Below are positions 7,302 to 13,392 of a stretch of DNA of 13,392 bases, one piece after another. The translations under genes were made by a program, and so were the position numbers. The notes beneath the pieces are model-generated. The model had not been told where the DNA came from and made no database searches. It worked only from the letters and a program-made list of their open reading frames with translations. The stretch is from contig JAICHT010000071.1 in assembly GCA_025924755.1 (NCBI GenBank), forward strand, positions 1 to 13,392, in the 5' to 3' direction. The stretch is from Chitinophagaceae bacterium (GTDB lineage: Bacteria > Bacteroidota > Bacteroidia > Chitinophagales > Chitinophagaceae). Within the stretch, counting starts at the first letter, position 1, and each line of letters begins with the position of its first letter.

Positions 7302-7360
7302 TCCAGTGATTCAAAACGTAAAGTAAACGCATCGATAAATTACATTTACAAAAAATTTTA
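7302..7360. promoter_or_regulatory. Divergent promoter region between metX and the OsmC gene
   Basis: This 59-bp AT-rich spacer must hold the start signals for both genes unless they lie inside coding sequence. On the plus strand TACATTTA (7341-7348) is one base from TAnnTTTG, and on the minus strand TACGTTTT is also one base off. Neither has a convincing -33 partner. Copies of the 23-bp palindrome are absent. Confidence 0.35.
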
Positions 7361-7783
7361 ATGGTGACTATAGAAATTACCCGTGTTCATGGCGATTACG
7401 GCTTTGAAGCGAAAAACAAAAACGGTCATACGGTGCAAACGGACAGCAGTTCGGAAAGTGGCGGAAATGATGCAGGAGTTCGTCCGATGCAACTGTTATT
7501 AATGGGCTTAGGCAGTTGCAGCGCTATTGATATTGTTTCGATTTTAAAAAAACAAAAACAGCAGATTGACGATTTTACCATGCATATAGAAGGGGAACGG
7601 GAAGAAAATAAAACGCCTTCTTTATGGAAAACTATTCATATCGTTTTTCATTTAAAAGGCCCGATAGATAAGGATAAAGCTCAGCGTGCCTGCCAATTGT
7701 CTATTGAAAAATATTGCTCCGTAGCCGAAACGCTTCGCAGGGCTGGCGCTATTATTACGTGGCAACTGAAAGTAAATGAGTGA
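7361..7783 (+). CDS. OsmC/Ohr-family protein
   Basis: A 140-residue cytoplasmic protein of the OsmC superfamily, thiol peroxidases that reduce organic or inorganic hydroperoxides. The order of elements fits: an N-terminal beta region, GGNDAGVRPMQLLLMGLGSCSAIDIVSIL with Arg41 and Cys53, and a second cysteine, Cys119, in EKYCSVAETLRR. Arg, Cys and Cys at these places form the redox centre of the family. The motif before the second cysteine (YC...A) is that of the general OsmC/YhfA-like branch rather than classic Ohr. A third cysteine, Cys111, may be incidental. It is transcribed divergently from metX and in the same direction as the sulfhydrylase gene 112 bp downstream, so a link to sulfur metabolism or thiol-redox protection is plausible but unproven. 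The natural substrate is unknown. Confidence 0.88.
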   Translation: MVTIEITRVHGDYGFEAKNKNGHTVQTDSSSESGGNDAGVRPMQLLLMGLGSCSAIDIVSILKKQKQQIDDFTMHIEGEREENKTPSLWKTIHIVFHLKGPIDKDKAQRACQLSIEKYCSVAETLRRAGAIITWQLKVNE

Positions 7784-7895
7784 TGGATGTCAAATGATAC
7801 TCGTTGTTGATTGTGTTACCGAATACTTTTCCAACTGGCTATTAACTAAAAACGGATGACTGTAAACAAATCTTTAAAGAACTAATTTTTATATT

Positions 7896-9065
7896 ATGGA
7901 ACAAAACCCGATAACTAAAGCCATTCGTACCCATATACCGCGTACCAACGAAATGGAGCATTCTTCACCGCTTTTTTTAACCAGCAGTTTTTGTTTTGAT
8001 AATGCCGAAGAAATGCGGGCCACCTTTGCAGGAGAAACCGATGATAATATTTACAGCCGCTTTAGTAATCCAAACGTACAGGAGTTTATTGATAAGATAT
8101 GCATACTGGAAGGCGCTGAAGATGGCTTTGCTACTGCATCGGGCATGAGTGCGGTGTTTGCCTCTTTTATGGCGTTGCTTAAAAAAGGCGATCACTTATT
8201 GTCCTGCAATTCTATTTTTGGAAGTACGCATACCGTTATTTCCAAATATTTACCGAACTATGGCATCGAATATACCTATGTGCCGGCCGATAAGCCGGAA
8301 GAATGGGAAGCGGCAATCAGGCCCAATACTAAAATGATTTATATAGAAACTCCTACTAACCCGGGATTGGATATTATTGACCTGGCAGTGGTGGGGCAAC
8401 TGGCCAAAAAGCATTCCCTCATATTAAATGTTGATAATTGTTTTGCTACGCCCTTAGGCCAGCGCCCTATTGATTTTGGTGCTCACCTGGTTGTGCATTC
8501 CGCTACTAAATGGATTGACGGACAAGGCAGGGTGTTGGGCGGCATTGTAGTAGGGGAAAAAGAATTGATAAAAGAGATATATGCGTTTTGCCGCAGTACC
8601 GGGCCGGCTATGTCGCCATTTAATGCCTGGGTATTAAGCAAAAGTACTGATACGCTGGATGTGCGGATGGAGCGTCATAGTGCCAATGCATTGCATATAG
8701 CCAAAGCTTTAGAAAACCATGCAAAAATTGCTTTCTTAAAATATCCGTTTTTGCCTTCGCATCCACAATATGCGATTGCTAAAAAGCAAATGAAAAATGG
8801 CGGCGGAATTGTTTGTTTTGAATTGAAAGGAGGTTTGCAAAGTGGCCGTAACTTTCTGGATAGTTTAAAGATTCTCACCTTAACGGCAAACTTAGGCGAT
8901 ACCAAAAGTATTGCCTCGCACCCTGCCAGTACCACGCATGCAAAACTAACCGAGCAGGAACGGCAGCAAGTAAACATCACTCCCGGACTGATCCGCATTT
9001 CGGTAGGGCTTGAATATGCGGCTGATATACTGGCCGATATTGAGCAGGCATTGGAAAGTTGCTGA
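7896..9065 (+). CDS. metZ: O-acetyl/succinylhomoserine sulfhydrylase, MetZ type (Cys/Met-metabolism PLP enzyme)
   Basis: A cytoplasmic PLP enzyme of 389 residues, the standard length for the Cys/Met-metabolism family. It would condense an activated homoserine with sulfide to give homocysteine. The internal aldimine lysine is Lys205 in HSATKWIDGQGRVLGG; Asp180 (NVDNCF) is placed to hold the pyridine nitrogen, and YSRFSNP (53-59) supplies phosphate contacts from the partner subunit. The wording SIFGSTH (106-112) and TKWIDGQGRVLGG is what I associate with MetZ rather than with cystathionine synthase or lyase, which usually have a YGG-type loop and TKY. Since the nearby acyltransferase is MetX, O-acetylhomoserine is the likely substrate. 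A possible promoter lies in the 112-bp upstream gap: TTG at 7804-7806 and TACTTTTC at 7824-7831, one base from the -7 consensus. Cystathionine gamma-synthase activity cannot be excluded. Confidence 0.88.
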   Translation: MEQNPITKAIRTHIPRTNEMEHSSPLFLTSSFCFDNAEEMRATFAGETDDNIYSRFSNPNVQEFIDKICILEGAEDGFATASGMSAVFASFMALLKKGDHLLSCNSIFGSTHTVISKYLPNYGIEYTYVPADKPEEWEAAIRPNTKMIYIETPTNPGLDIIDLAVVGQLAKKHSLILNVDNCFATPLGQRPIDFGAHLVVHSATKWIDGQGRVLGGIVVGEKELIKEIYAFCRSTGPAMSPFNAWVLSKSTDTLDVRMERHSANALHIAKALENHAKIAFLKYPFLPSHPQYAIAKKQMKNGGGIVCFELKGGLQSGRNFLDSLKILTLTANLGDTKSIASHPASTTHAKLTEQERQQVNITPGLIRISVGLEYAADILADIEQALESC

Positions 9066-9128
9066 TTTTGTCAGTTACTATTACTAATTTTATAATATCA
9101 ACCTTTGCAACCTTAACTTTTATCTGCT
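9066..9128 (+). promoter_or_regulatory. Probable promoter of the carrier-HEAT gene
   Basis: AACCTTTG (9100-9107) is one base from TAnnTTTG and is followed by GCAACC, a common context of Bacteroidota start sites. Transcription would begin around 9114, leaving a very short leader before the ATG at 9129 or 9150. The segment around 9082-9098 (ACTAATTTTATAATA) faintly recalls the centre of the 23-bp palindrome but lacks its TCTAC/GTAGA arms. Confidence 0.4.
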
Positions 9129-11858
9129 ATGTATAATAGGGTAGTACCAATGCTAAACATTAAGCCTCATGAATCCCGCTTAGTGAAGCATCTTTTTTTA
9201 CTTCAGTTTACATTGGGTATTGCCACCGCTTTTTTAACTATTGGTTCGCTTACATTATTTCTCACTTCCTATAATTATAATGTAAACCAGTTTCCGAAAG
9301 TTTTTATTTTTTCGGCGCTATTACTGATATTGTTTAACCAGGTATATGCCTATTTTGAAAAGCACCGGAACTCCAGGCAGTTGCTGGAGCTTATTGTTAT
9401 TTTTTCAGGCATCTCGCTGCTGGTGCTCTGGTTAGGCATGGAAGTGTTTAATGCCTCTTTTTGGCCAATGATTGTAGCGCCATGGAGTATATTAATTTAT
9501 ATGCTGGTGGGCTATGCGTTTTGGGGCATGGTAGCCATAATGTTTAATATACGCGAAAGCAAGCGGATTTTTGCAATTGCCGGTGCAGGCGATATTCCGG
9601 CAAAAATGGTGGGCTATGCTTTTGTATCTATACTAGTGCCGTTTATCGGTGTCAAAAACCTGCTATGGATTTCGATAGCCGCTTTTGCCGCGTCGTTGTT
9701 TTTAATAAAAAACTTTAAAAAAAAAGGCATCTATACACAGGAAGAGCATCTCACCGAGCACTCCGCACATGCGGCGTCGCACCGGGGAATACTGGAACGG
9801 CTGTTTCAAAATAAGCTTATTTTTTTTATAACCTTACTTACCGTTTTCGCCTCTATTGTTTTTACGTTTACCGATTTTTTAGTACTGTCTGATATTAAAG
9901 TAAAGTATAGAAATGCACATGAAATTGCTTTTTATATTGCCATGTTTTTTGCAGCCGGACGCATAGTAGCTATTGCCCTTAAGGTGTTATTCAGCAGCCG
10001 GATGATAGCAAAGCTGGGCCTCGCCAATTCGCTGTTATTAACGCCCTTACTTTTATTGCTTATCAATAGCCTTATGATTTTTAAAAGTAATGGTCCCTAC
10101 TTTTATTTGTACATTTTCGGGTCTATGGTACTTTTAATGGAAGTACTAAAGTCCGTAGTGCAGGAGCCGGTCTTTTTTATTTTATTTCAGCCTTTAAATC
10201 CGCACGACCGGCTGAAAGGGCACTTGATTGCCAAAGGATATACGCTGCCCGTAGCGCTTTTGCTGGTGGGTTTCTTTTTAATTAATTACCAACATCAGAA
10301 TGAAGTAATTTCTTTTCGTTTTGTTTCAGCTATTTTAACCGTGGTGTTGCTTGCATGGATTGTAACCGTTTACCTAGTAAAAAATGAATATGTGCAAACG
10401 CTGGTGCAGTCTTTAAAGAAAGGATATTTTTCAGGCGAGGATTTATTTTTGAATGATAACGCGGTTACAAAAGTGTTGATCAATAAAACAAAAAGTAATA
10501 AACCGTTAGAAGTGATTCATGCTTTAAACTTGTTGGAACGGACCGACTATCATAATAAATACACGTTGTTATTAAAGCAGTTTCAATCAACAGAGTTTAC
10601 AGAGGTTAAGGAGTATATATTATCGCGTTTTATTGATAATAATATGGAAAGCGCCTTGCCTATTATTAAAAACCAGTTGCAACAATACCCGGCTTTAAAA
10701 CCTTCTTTAATAAAAGCGCTGTTTTTCTTAGATACAAAAGACGTGAAAAGCTGGAAGGGAGAATTGGCCTCGCTGGATCATAAAAATAAAAAAGCGGCAA
10801 TTGCAGGGTTACTTTTAAGAGAAGACAGCGAAGCAGATGAAATAGTAAAATCGGAACTGCTGAACCTGGCTCATAGCAGTAACGATGATGAAGTGCTGTT
10901 GGCGTGTGCTATTATTACCGAAGCAAGCAAAGGAAAGTTTACCGAAACCTTAGAAGTACTCTTGCACCATCCCAATATGCATGTGTGCAACAAAGCCATA
11001 GAAGCAGCAGGCAGTGTAAAGGATTTTGAAATTTTTCCGGTAGTGGCGGATATAGCTGAAAAAAGAGGCGCCGACTTTTCGTTGCAGCGGGCATTAATTA
11101 GCTATGGCGATGAAATTTTTGGTGACGATCACTTAATAAACCAATCCTTTTCCGAAGCTATAAAACCTGCTGCCATCAAGGCCGCTGCAAAAATGAAGGG
11201 CGATCATTCTTTAAATTACTTATACAGTTTGCTTGAAACCAAAGACAAGGCATCCGATAGTGTGATTCAAGCTTTGTGGCTAAAACGACCTAAAATAAAC
11301 GGCAGCCTGGAGGTAATTGATCAATGGATACAAACGAAGCTGGCCGACGTAAAAGCCAAATCGGTTATCCTACATGCTTTGTCTGGACATTGGCAAACCA
11401 AGTTATTAAAACAAGCAATTGGCTCTGAAATCCACCAGGATGTGGAAACCCTGCTGAAAGCGGCGGCATTGCTATACAACCGCCAGTTGGTGGACCGTTT
11501 TATAGAAGTGTTTAAGTTAAACAATGCGCAAATGGTAGGCAACGCTTTAGAGTTGTTGGAACTAACCATCCATCAGAAGATTTTTGTTTCTTTAAACGAG
11601 CTCATTGAGCTGTCTATCGAAATTAAGCGGAAAGGAATTGAGACCACGATGGATAACTTTTTAGTGGATGATATATTAACCGATGTCATTACAAATAGCA
11701 AAGCTAATTTTAATAGCTGGACCCGTTCGGTAGCTTGTTACGAACTGCCTAAAATGCGAAATGATGGCCAAGTAGTAACGGTATTAAACAGCCCGATAAA
11801 GGATGAGGATCATTTGCTGCGCGAAACAAAAAATTACGTTTTATCTATTTTAAAATAA
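9129..11858 (+). CDS. NTT/Npt-like 12-helix carrier fused to a C-terminal HEAT-like alpha-helical domain
   Basis: A 909-residue inner-membrane protein in two parts. Residues about 20-420 show twelve hydrophobic segments separated midway by a charged loop (195-228), as in major-facilitator carriers. FWGMVAIMFNIRESKRIFAI (131-150) with GAGDIPAKMVG after it, and FQPLNPHDRLKGHLIAKGY (353-371), resemble conserved loops of the ATP/ADP translocase (NTT, Npt) branch. Residues about 430-909 are soluble, leucine-rich paired helices (for example VLLACAIITEASKGKFTETLEVLL and HVCNKAIEAAGSVKDFEIFPVV regions), consistent with degenerate HEAT repeats. NTT-like carriers joined to HEAT repeats, some also to cyclic-nucleotide domains, are known in free-living bacteria, with unproven function. 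The next gene, five bases on, encodes a separate cNMP-binding module. Met8 (9150) is an alternative start. Whether it transports nucleotides or acts as a membrane sensor is unknown. Confidence 0.82.
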   Translation: MYNRVVPMLNIKPHESRLVKHLFLLQFTLGIATAFLTIGSLTLFLTSYNYNVNQFPKVFIFSALLLILFNQVYAYFEKHRNSRQLLELIVIFSGISLLVLWLGMEVFNASFWPMIVAPWSILIYMLVGYAFWGMVAIMFNIRESKRIFAIAGAGDIPAKMVGYAFVSILVPFIGVKNLLWISIAAFAASLFLIKNFKKKGIYTQEEHLTEHSAHAASHRGILERLFQNKLIFFITLLTVFASIVFTFTDFLVLSDIKVKYRNAHEIAFYIAMFFAAGRIVAIALKVLFSSRMIAKLGLANSLLLTPLLLLLINSLMIFKSNGPYFYLYIFGSMVLLMEVLKSVVQEPVFFILFQPLNPHDRLKGHLIAKGYTLPVALLLVGFFLINYQHQNEVISFRFVSAILTVVLLAWIVTVYLVKNEYVQTLVQSLKKGYFSGEDLFLNDNAVTKVLINKTKSNKPLEVIHALNLLERTDYHNKYTLLLKQFQSTEFTEVKEYILSRFIDNNMESALPIIKNQLQQYPALKPSLIKALFFLDTKDVKSWKGELASLDHKNKKAAIAGLLLREDSEADEIVKSELLNLAHSSNDDEVLLACAIITEASKGKFTETLEVLLHHPNMHVCNKAIEAAGSVKDFEIFPVVADIAEKRGADFSLQRALISYGDEIFGDDHLINQSFSEAIKPAAIKAAAKMKGDHSLNYLYSLLETKDKASDSVIQALWLKRPKINGSLEVIDQWIQTKLADVKAKSVILHALSGHWQTKLLKQAIGSEIHQDVETLLKAAALLYNRQLVDRFIEVFKLNNAQMVGNALELLELTIHQKIFVSLNELIELSIEIKRKGIETTMDNFLVDDILTDVITNSKANFNSWTRSVACYELPKMRNDGQVVTVLNSPIKDEDHLLRETKNYVLSILK

Positions 11859-11863
11859 ATGCC

Positions 11864-12301
11864 ATGCTGCTGGTTGAGAAAGTTTTAATATTGAAATCTT
11901 CCGAAATTTTTCAAAACACTGTTGAAAGCGAATTGGTGGTGCTGGCAGGTATTTTACAGGAAGAATATGTAGAACCCCGTGTAAAAATATTTTCTAAAGG
12001 AGATACCGGCAGTTGTATGTTTTTTATTTATAAAGGTAAGATCCGCATTCATGATGGCGAGCATACATTAGCGGTGCTGGGTGATAATGAAATATTGGGA
12101 GAGTTGTCGGTGTTGGATTCTGAAAGCCGGTCGGCCACTGCTACTACGATGGAAGAATCTATTTTGCTTAAATTAGACCAGGAACCATTTTATGATATCA
12201 TCATGAGCAACCCGGATATTCTTAAAGGCATTCTTAAAACACTGTGCAAAAGGTTGCGGGCTATTAATACCAAAAGCACAGTTACCGAGCTAGCACATTA
12301 G
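11864..12301 (+). CDS. Stand-alone cyclic-nucleotide-binding domain protein
   Basis: A 145-residue cytoplasmic protein made almost entirely of one cNMP-binding (CRP-type) domain. The beta-roll runs from about residue 33 to 105 (KIFSKGDTGSCMFFIYKGKI with typical glycine turns). The phosphate-binding cassette is ILGELSVLDSESRSA (77-91), with Glu80 for the ribose 2'-OH and Arg89-Ser90 for the cyclic phosphate, the same R-S pair as in E. coli CRP. The C-terminal helix (118-137) ends the protein, and there is no helix-turn-helix, so it is not a transcription factor. It starts five bases after the carrier-HEAT stop, indicating one transcription unit; the obvious partner is that protein, perhaps as a regulatory subunit. 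Its 3' end overlaps that of the HD gene on the other strand by 12 bases. Confidence 0.88.
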   Translation: MLLVEKVLILKSSEIFQNTVESELVVLAGILQEEYVEPRVKIFSKGDTGSCMFFIYKGKIRIHDGEHTLAVLGDNEILGELSVLDSESRSATATTMEESILLKLDQEPFYDIIMSNPDILKGILKTLCKRLRAINTKSTVTELAH

Positions 12302-12883
12302 TTCAACCTTTTTTTTTACATCCGATAAGTTTTTCTGCTTCAGCCTGTCGCGTTTTTGCTTGGTAATATGCATAAAATAGCTGTGGTTCTCTAAAAACCT
12401 CACCTGTAGCTGATTCCATTCCAGTTCATTGGATACGATCTTTTGATGAATGAACTCGTTATACAATCCATTGCCTATGGAAAAAAAGTCATGTCTGCCC
12501 AAATAATCCAGGTCGGCATCGCATATAATTTGTTCGAGCACCGTTTGGGGCTTTTGTGGAATTTTTGTAGCCCGTATCATACCACATATTTTATCTATCT
12601 GGCTCTCTGAAAACCCAAAAGCGGGCAGTTCTTTTTGAGCTATTTCACAGCTGCTTTCTTCATGGCCTGTATATAAATTTAAAAATCCAGTGTCGTGGTA
12701 TAATGCGCCTACTTTTAAAAGCAGCAGATCTTCCGGATTGGTAATGCCCGATTCTTCCGCAATAATGACGGCCTGCTTCAGTACGTCAAGCGTATGCGCT
12801 ATGTTGTGATACGATAAATAGGAAGGTAGTCCGGCTTTAAGCTTTTGAAGCACATGGGCTTTTATTGATGAAAATGCAAGCAT
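12290..12883 (-). CDS. HD-domain metal-dependent phosphohydrolase
   Basis: A soluble HD-superfamily protein of 197 residues if translated from the ATG at 12883. A TTG eight codons upstream (12907) keeps the frame open, but ATG is preferred because TATCTTG around that TTG looks like a weak -7 box. Metal-ligand candidates are His26/His30 in YHNIAHTLDVL, His63-Asp64 in ALYHDTGFL, His74, and Asp122/Asp124 in CDADLDYLGR. The first block resembles the YHNxxHxxDV signature of class I cyclic-nucleotide phosphodiesterases, but similar wording occurs in uncharacterised HD hydrolases, so the substrate is not assigned. It lies downstream of, and in the same direction as, a class III cyclase gene, and tail to tail with the cNMP-binding gene. 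cAMP hydrolysis is attractive but unproven. Its C-terminal 60 residues are basic and helical. Confidence 0.82.
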   Translation of the reverse strand: MLAFSSIKAHVLQKLKAGLPSYLSYHNIAHTLDVLKQAVIIAEESGITNPEDLLLLKVGALYHDTGFLNLYTGHEESSCEIAQKELPAFGFSESQIDKICGMIRATKIPQKPQTVLEQIICDADLDYLGRHDFFSIGNGLYNEFIHQKIVSNELEWNQLQVRFLENHSYFMHITKQKRDRLKQKNLSDVKKKVELMC

Positions 12884-12957
12884 GGAACGATACTGATTAT
12901 TGAACAAGATATTATTTATAAAACAATATTTCGAATGAAACGCTAAATAAAAGATTT

Positions 12958-13392
12958 CTATTGATTCATAGCTGACGGCACTTTTACTTTATTAACAAAA
13001 TACATATCAATTTCGCCTTTGTTTTTGGCATTAATCTTTCCTCGGTACGTACAATCAAAATTATCTTTTATTAATTGATACGTAGAACCGGATATATTGA
13101 TTTTACCGGCTTCACTACAGGTTTCCATCCTCGATGCTATATTAACCGTATCGCCCCATATATCGTAAGCAAATTTCCGTAAGCCTACAATGCCCGCTAC
13201 TACCGGCCCAGTATTAATGCCCATTCTCATTTCGTATAAGATATTACCAGCGGCATTCTTGGTTTTATAATCTTCTATAAAATCCCGCATTTCTATAGCC
13301 GCTTTTACCACATCGGTATAATGGGTTTCATTAATAACGGGCAAACCCCCTGCGCACATATATGCATCGCCGATTGTTTTTATTTTTTCAAT
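12958..13392 (-). CDS. Class III adenylate/guanylate cyclase, C-terminal part of catalytic domain (5' end outside window)
   Basis: The frame stays open to the window edge, beyond an internal ATG at 13359, so this is the last 144 residues of a longer protein. Counting from the first codon in the window, IEKIKTIGDAYMCAGGLP holds Lys5, the adenine-specifying lysine position, and metal ligand Asp9. FAYDIWGDTVNIASRMET holds Asp77, the second adenine-specifying residue, and the transition-state pair Asn84 and Arg88. GINTGPVVAGIVG and NKGEIDMYFV complete the domain. Lys plus Asp predicts ATP as substrate, hence cAMP. The first metal aspartate lies outside the window, as does any sensory or membrane domain. 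The stop is 74 bases before the HD gene ATG, same strand, with no clear terminator between, so co-transcription is possible. Confidence 0.93.
   Translation of the reverse strand: MEKIKTIGDAYMCAGGLPVINETHYTDVVKAAIEMRDFIEDYKTKNAAGNILYEMRMGINTGPVVAGIVGLRKFAYDIWGDTVNIASRMETCSEAGKINISGSTYQLIKDNFDCTYRGKINAKNKGEIDMYFVNKVKVPSAMNQ

Noticed and set aside
7872..7895. Operator copy directly before metZ
   Set aside because: AACTAATTTTTATA resembles the palindrome centre but has no flanking dyad arms.
8675..8998. 107-codon open frame on the minus strand
   Set aside because: It lies wholly inside metZ, is rich in Cys and Ser as antisense frames often are, and has no family resemblance.
9075..9098. Third copy of the 23-bp palindrome upstream of the carrier-HEAT gene
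   Set aside because: Only the AT-rich centre ACTAATTTT matches; the TCTAC and GTAGA arms are absent, so it is probably ordinary promoter sequence.
12884..12907. Eight-residue N-terminal extension of the HD protein from a TTG start
   Set aside because: TTG starts are uncommon in this phylum, an ATG follows in frame, and the TTG falls inside a possible -7 box.
1..13392. CRISPR arrays, insertion sequences, phage or defence islands
   Set aside because: No regularly spaced repeats, transposase motifs, tRNA genes or attachment-like direct repeats were seen; gene content is metabolic and signalling.

Overview
The window looks like a chromosomal segment from a member of the Bacteroidota, most likely a Chitinophagaceae-type organism. 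The grounds are moderate A+T content, AT-rich spacers without Shine-Dalgarno sequences, TAnnTTTG-type -7 promoter boxes, and a TonB-dependent receptor with the N-terminal carboxypeptidase-regulatory-like domain typical of the phylum. The genus is an inference; no rRNA or other marker gene is present. All calls come from reading the sequence and from remembered family motifs. No database search was run.

The left two thirds (1-9065) is a sulfur-assimilation and methionine-synthesis block. It opens with the C-terminal two thirds of a CysI-type sulfite reductase, followed by a terminator-like hairpin. A 316-bp spacer then holds two near-identical 23-bp palindromes and a possibly structured leader. 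Next come a 1003-residue TonB-dependent receptor and an unusual fusion of siroheme synthase (precorrin-2 dehydrogenase/ferrochelatase) with a TSUP/TauE-SafE membrane transporter. Convergent to that is metX (homoserine O-acetyltransferase). Divergent from metX are an OsmC-family protein and a metZ-type PLP sulfhydrylase. The logic is coherent: the fusion protein supplies siroheme and may move sulfite or another sulfur anion, sulfite reductase makes sulfide, MetX activates homoserine, and the sulfhydrylase joins the two to give homocysteine.

The right third (9066-13392) looks like a signalling block. A 909-residue protein joins a 12-helix carrier domain related to the nucleotide transporter (NTT/Npt) branch to a long alpha-helical HEAT-like region. 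It is followed five bases later by a 145-residue stand-alone cyclic-nucleotide-binding protein with an intact phosphate-binding cassette and no DNA-binding domain. Facing these on the minus strand are an HD-domain phosphohydrolase and the C-terminal part of a class III cyclase carrying the residues expected for ATP as substrate. Together the four could sense, make and perhaps degrade cAMP next to a nucleotide-carrier-like membrane protein; this is an inference from gene order and motifs.

The most notable points are the siroheme synthase-TSUP fusion, the paired palindromes bracketing the receptor leader, and the carrier-HEAT/cNMP/HD/cyclase cluster. No tRNA, rRNA, CRISPR array, insertion sequence or attachment site was seen.
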